Source of the DNA: Patescibacteria group bacterium UBA1400 | GTDB lineage: Bacteria > Patescibacteriota > Microgenomatia > UBA1400 | NCBI GenBank assembly: GCA_002305125.1 | Contig: DBQG01000048.1 | Span: 6,120 to 14,781 of the forward strand | Reading direction: 5' to 3' | Length of the DNA: 8,662 nt | In this document: positions 6,226-8,662 of the stretch, in pieces | How positions within the stretch are numbered: the first letter of the stretch is position 1 | Layout of the letters: each line of letters opens with the position of its first letter | The notes under the pieces: model-generated | The model's database searches: none | Told to the model about the DNA's origin: nothing | Seen by the model: the letters and a program-made list of their open reading frames with translations, nothing else | Position numbers and translations under genes: made by a program

Positions 6226-6318
6226 TTAATTTTTAATCTTAGAAAGAATCCAAATAATAAGACCAACAATACCTGTGGTTAAAATTAAAAAAATTAAAAA
6301 AAGAAAGTCTTCTGGCAT
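6226..6318 (-). CDS. 30-residue single-span membrane peptide
   Basis: An ATG lies one base after the stop of the GH39-like gene and opens 30 codons ending in TAA. The product starts MPEDF, has a hydrophobic helix of about 20 residues (LFLIFLILTTGIVGLIIWIL) and ends in a basic tail SKIKN. That is the classic layout of a small single-pass membrane protein with its basic end inside the cell. Its composition is far from random for AT-rich DNA, and the stop-to-start spacing suggests translational coupling. No independent Shine-Dalgarno is evident. It could be a small accessory of the neighbouring envelope glycosidases, which is inference from position only. I do not recognise a family. Confidence 0.6.
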   Translation of the reverse strand: MPEDFLFLIFLILTTGIVGLIIWILSKIKN

Positions 6319-6319
6319 A

Positions 6320-7783
6320 TTAAAATATATCCTGTTGACTGTTAAAATAGGCTTCTCCAAAACCAGTTTCTGTTTCTACTTCTACCTTACTTAACTTTGT
6401 TAATTCTAACTTCACCACAGAATAAGCAGGTAAATTTACATTTAACACAATGCTATCTTTAACCTCTACTTCATACTCTTTAGGCTGGTCAAATAATTCT
6501 TGGATTAAAAAACGATATTTCCCTCCTCCTAAATTTCCAAAAGTAAACTGAAATGCTTCTTCTTGAGAGGTATAGGGATCATAGTTGGCTAAAACTGCTG
6601 TTATTTTCCTATCATTTTTCACAGCAAAACCTGTAATCTGACTTCCTTCGCCCAATACTTCGAGCCTTTGACCTTCGAGATTGGCTAACCATTCAAAAAG
6701 ATAAAAACGAGGCTTTTCTTTCATACCTACGCTCTCATGGGTTAAAAGCCCCCAGCCATAATTATCTTGACCAGGACCATCTTTAATTTCAAAAGCAAAA
6801 GCCAAGGAAACTTTATCTAACAACTTTCTTACAGTAGCCAAAAAATGAGATGCTGCCACAGGGCTTGAGTAAGCCTGATCTTTATAAGAGTTAGGTCCCC
6901 ATTCAGTAATAATCTTTTCTACATCCATAAAAGATTGATAACGAGAATCATCAAGTAAAACATTAATTTCATAAACATCAGAAACAAATTTAGCCGGATC
7001 AAAACTGTAACGATGCCAAGAAATAAAATCTAATCTTAGGTTATTTTCTAAAACATAGTCAAAAAGTAGGCTTATCCAAATTGGATCAAGTTCAGGAATA
7101 GAGGGTCCACCAATCTTAAAATCATAGGAAACATTAGCTTGATTTGCTCCCAGTACGGCATAGTGATAAAGTAAACGATAATCCTTTCCCCCATACATTT
7201 TCCAACTACCAAACATCGGAAGGCTTGGCTCATTCCAAACCTCGTAATAGACACCATCAATTTGACCGGAATAATGCTCTACTGTTTTTCTTACCAACTC
7301 TTGCCAATCATCCCATTTGCCGGGAGGATTAATTTTAGAACTAGCAATTGTTCCAGGCATATAAGAAAGGGCGAAAAAAGGTTTTGCTCCTGAAGCCAAA
7401 ATATCATCAACTGTTTCATCTAATTTTGACCAATTAAGATTTAAACTACCATCAGCATTACGTCCCCTTACTACATGATAATAATCATCATCAAAGATAT
7501 GGTCTAACCTAATGAATTTAGGTTTTATCTTTTTCAAATGTTTCACTGTTGGAGATAGCATCCTTTTACCAGGTTCCTCTCCTCCTTGAGCTAAAGCACC
7601 CCAAACATTCTGTAAAGTACCAAACTCTCTATTAGCATTAACAATAATATTTGCAGGAACAAAAGGTTTTTCAATAAATATTTGTGGCGTTTGGAAACGC
7701 ATCTCCTTTTCAATAAAACCCATTCCCATAAATAAAAAAAAGGAAAAACTTGCCAATATAAAAATCTTAAATTTATTATTCAT
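6320..7783 (-). CDS. GH39-like glycoside hydrolase, signal-anchored
   Basis: From ATG 7783 the product has 487 residues. The start MNNKFKIF leads into a signal or anchor helix (residues about 5-23); a GTG at 7795 would add only four residues and is less convincing. The catalytic barrel spans roughly residues 45-370. YYEVWNEPSLP gives the acid/base Glu185, and KIITEWGPNSY gives the nucleophile Glu294; both are in the form typical of GH39 (beta-xylosidase, alpha-L-iduronidase, and exopolysaccharide hydrolases such as PslG). FISWHRYSF (253-261) is another usual landmark. Residues about 380-465 form the small beta-domain that wraps the barrel in this family. The substrate cannot be read from sequence. 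The gene overlaps the cohesin-like gene by eight bases, indicating coupling. It is AT-rich, like the rest of this block. Confidence 0.83.
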   Translation of the reverse strand: MNNKFKIFILASFSFFLFMGMGFIEKEMRFQTPQIFIEKPFVPANIIVNANREFGTLQNVWGALAQGGEEPGKRMLSPTVKHLKKIKPKFIRLDHIFDDDYYHVVRGRNADGSLNLNWSKLDETVDDILASGAKPFFALSYMPGTIASSKINPPGKWDDWQELVRKTVEHYSGQIDGVYYEVWNEPSLPMFGSWKMYGGKDYRLLYHYAVLGANQANVSYDFKIGGPSIPELDPIWISLLFDYVLENNLRLDFISWHRYSFDPAKFVSDVYEINVLLDDSRYQSFMDVEKIITEWGPNSYKDQAYSSPVAASHFLATVRKLLDKVSLAFAFEIKDGPGQDNYGWGLLTHESVGMKEKPRFYLFEWLANLEGQRLEVLGEGSQITGFAVKNDRKITAVLANYDPYTSQEEAFQFTFGNLGGGKYRFLIQELFDQPKEYEVEVKDSIVLNVNLPAYSVVKLELTKLSKVEVETETGFGEAYFNSQQDIF

Positions 7784-8357
7784 TAGTAATAACACTACTT
7801 GTATAACTACCGTTTTCTACGGCCTCTAAAACATCCTTTTTTTCAATATTAAAAAGGTTTGAATCTAACTTGCTCCCCTGACTAAAATCAAAGAAAATAT
7901 CAACCTTTCCTGAATTTAGACTTAAAAAATTGATAGTAGTTAATAAAAATTCCCCCTCTTTGATTTCTTTCAATCTGCCAGACCAGGAAGCCTGGCCTAT
8001 TGAGGGATCTGCCTGCCAGCTATAATCATTTAACTCTAATTTATCAGGAGGGTAAAAAATTTTAACTTCAGCTTCTACTAAAGGTTCTGAACTGTTAACC
8101 CATATTTCAAGATTAAGCGTGCCGTTAAAGTCACCCTGTTGAGGCTTAAAGTAAAGTTTCGCCCCTGAAGCTTGAGGGATAATTTCAGGTTCGGCAACTT
8201 TAGCTAGATTCTCTTCAACCTGTTTTCTCTGTAATGCCTGCAAATATTCAGGAGAGCGCTGATAAAGTTTTCTTAAACGAAATTCAATCCAAAAAAACTG
8301 AAGTAAAATAATCAAGGATAAAAGTATTATTAAATGGCGGCTTTTAAGCTTAAACAT
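7776..8357 (-). CDS. Membrane-anchored cohesin-like domain protein
   Basis: This 193-residue protein has a basic N-terminus and one membrane span (residues about 8-26), then a charged linker to residue 62. Residues about 65-185 form a beta-sandwich resembling the cohesin fold. Markers are the opening AKLYFKP, a strand with NLEIWVNSSEPLVEAEVKIFY, then PPDKLELNDYSW, the middle strand GEFLLTTINFLSL, and the closing SGKVDIFFDF. Cohesins hold dockerin-bearing enzymes in cellulosomes, but many uncultured bacteria have such domains without cellulosomes. Neither nearby glycosidase shows a dockerin calcium-loop repeat. Its likely role is an external adhesive or scaffold domain, by inference. Its end overlaps the GH39-like start. 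The ATG has no Shine-Dalgarno but sits just behind a promoter-like element. Confidence 0.7.
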   Translation of the reverse strand: MFKLKSRHLIILLSLIILLQFFWIEFRLRKLYQRSPEYLQALQRKQVEENLAKVAEPEIIPQASGAKLYFKPQQGDFNGTLNLEIWVNSSEPLVEAEVKIFYPPDKLELNDYSWQADPSIGQASWSGRLKEIKEGEFLLTTINFLSLNSGKVDIFFDFSQGSKLDSNLFNIEKKDVLEAVENGSYTSSVITNE

Positions 8358-8363
8358 TAACTA

Positions 8364-8393
8364 ATAATACTAGAAAAGATTTCAATTTATCAA
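8364..8393 (-). promoter_or_regulatory. Candidate promoter giving a leaderless cohesin-like mRNA
   Basis: TTGATA (8388-8393) and TATTAT (8364-8369) are separated by 18 bases on the minus strand. The -10 box ends six bases before the ATG at 8357, so the expected transcription start is at or next to the A of the ATG. That start also lacks any Shine-Dalgarno. The region is AT-rich, so a chance match is possible. Confidence 0.4.
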
Positions 8394-8395
8394 GC

Positions 8396-8662
8396 CTAGG
8401 AAGAAATTTCAAACACCTTTATTCTTATCTCATCCTTAGAAATAATAAAGCTAAATTCAACGGGGTAAGAAAAATTATTTTTAATATATAAGTTTTGGTT
8501 TTGAGAGTTAATATTGTTGCTTTCTGTATATTTAATAGAGGTACCATGCTTAGAAGGCACATCAGGAACCGGGCTAAAATCATGAAGTACTTTAGCCGTA
8601 ACATCCAAACCCGACTCTGCAGCTGCCCAATTCAACAGGGAAGCTAACTGACAAACTCCATC
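8396..8662 (-). CDS. VanW family protein, C-terminal part (cut by the right edge)
   Basis: The minus-strand frame is open from the right edge to TAG at 8396 and encodes the last 88 residues of a longer protein. The first visible residues, DGVCQLASLLNWAAAESGL, match the conserved GGVCQ-type core of the VanW family, followed by the usual SPVPDVPSKHGTSI block. YIKNNFSYPVEFSFIISKDEIRIKVF then matches the family's end (a D-x-x-x-NN-x-x-YP-like strand set). VanW was named from the vanB-type glycopeptide resistance cluster. Its role is unknown, and most relatives are extracytoplasmic envelope proteins unrelated to resistance. The N-terminal part, with any membrane anchor, is outside the window. A TTG at 8635 is an internal leucine, not a start. 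The next gene begins 38 bases downstream in the same direction, so the two may share a transcript. Confidence 0.82.
   Translation of the reverse strand, partial: DGVCQLASLLNWAAAESGLDVTAKVLHDFSPVPDVPSKHGTSIKYTESNNINSQNQNLYIKNNFSYPVEFSFIISKDEIRIKVFEISS

Noticed and set aside
7776..8357. Cellulosome-type cohesin-dockerin system
   Set aside because: The cohesin-like fold is plausible, but neither neighbouring glycosidase has the paired calcium-binding dockerin repeats, so a cellulosome cannot be claimed from this window.
8396..8662. Vancomycin resistance locus
   Set aside because: Only a VanW-like C-terminus is present, with no vanHAX-like ligase, dehydrogenase or dipeptidase genes. VanW relatives are common in envelope loci unrelated to resistance.

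Overview
The window looks like a stretch of chromosome from an uncultured small-genome bacterium, most plausibly Candidate Phyla Radiation (Patescibacteria, Microgenomates-like). This placement is inferred from the gene set: a YibE/F-type membrane protein, a DUF2769-type cysteine-rich protein, a GerMN-domain protein, a membrane-anchored cohesin-like protein, a VanW-like protein and several signal-anchored glycosidases. Standard code fits: TGA ends at least three genes and no intact long gene contains it.

Left part (1-1874): the C-terminal end of a RarA/MgsA-type clamp-loader-like AAA+ ATPase on the plus strand. Facing it on the minus strand are a small unrecognised coding region split by one in-frame TGA (296-700) and a complete YibE/F-family membrane protein (771-1874).

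Middle part (1875-3803, plus strand): an optimal Shine-Dalgarno precedes a ten-cysteine DUF2769-like protein. Two bases after its stop starts a signal-less glucose/sorbosone dehydrogenase-like beta-propeller, followed by a conserved small protein of unknown role. That last gene ends directly against two minus-strand tRNA genes, tRNA-Arg(TCG) and tRNA-Lys(CTT), which share a good sigma70-type promoter.

Right part (4038-8662, minus strand): a tightly packed run, in order of transcription, of VanW-like (cut by the right edge), cohesin-like membrane protein, GH39-like glycosidase, a 30-residue single-span membrane peptide missed by ordinary length cut-offs, a second clan GH-A-type glycosidase, and a GerMN-domain protein. 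Every complete product in this run carries an N-terminal signal or membrane anchor, or is itself a membrane peptide. The run therefore looks like a cell-envelope or surface-glycan module that works outside the membrane. Base composition changes sharply inside the second glycosidase gene, around 5280-5400: about 45-60% GC toward its 3' end against about 25-45% toward its 5' end. This suggests a mosaic junction, with the AT-rich block continuing toward the right edge.

No CRISPR array, insertion sequence, rRNA or obvious phage gene is visible. No gene-free stretch exceeds 300 bases; the longest gaps are 1875-2030 and, apart from the small membrane peptide, 6164-6319.
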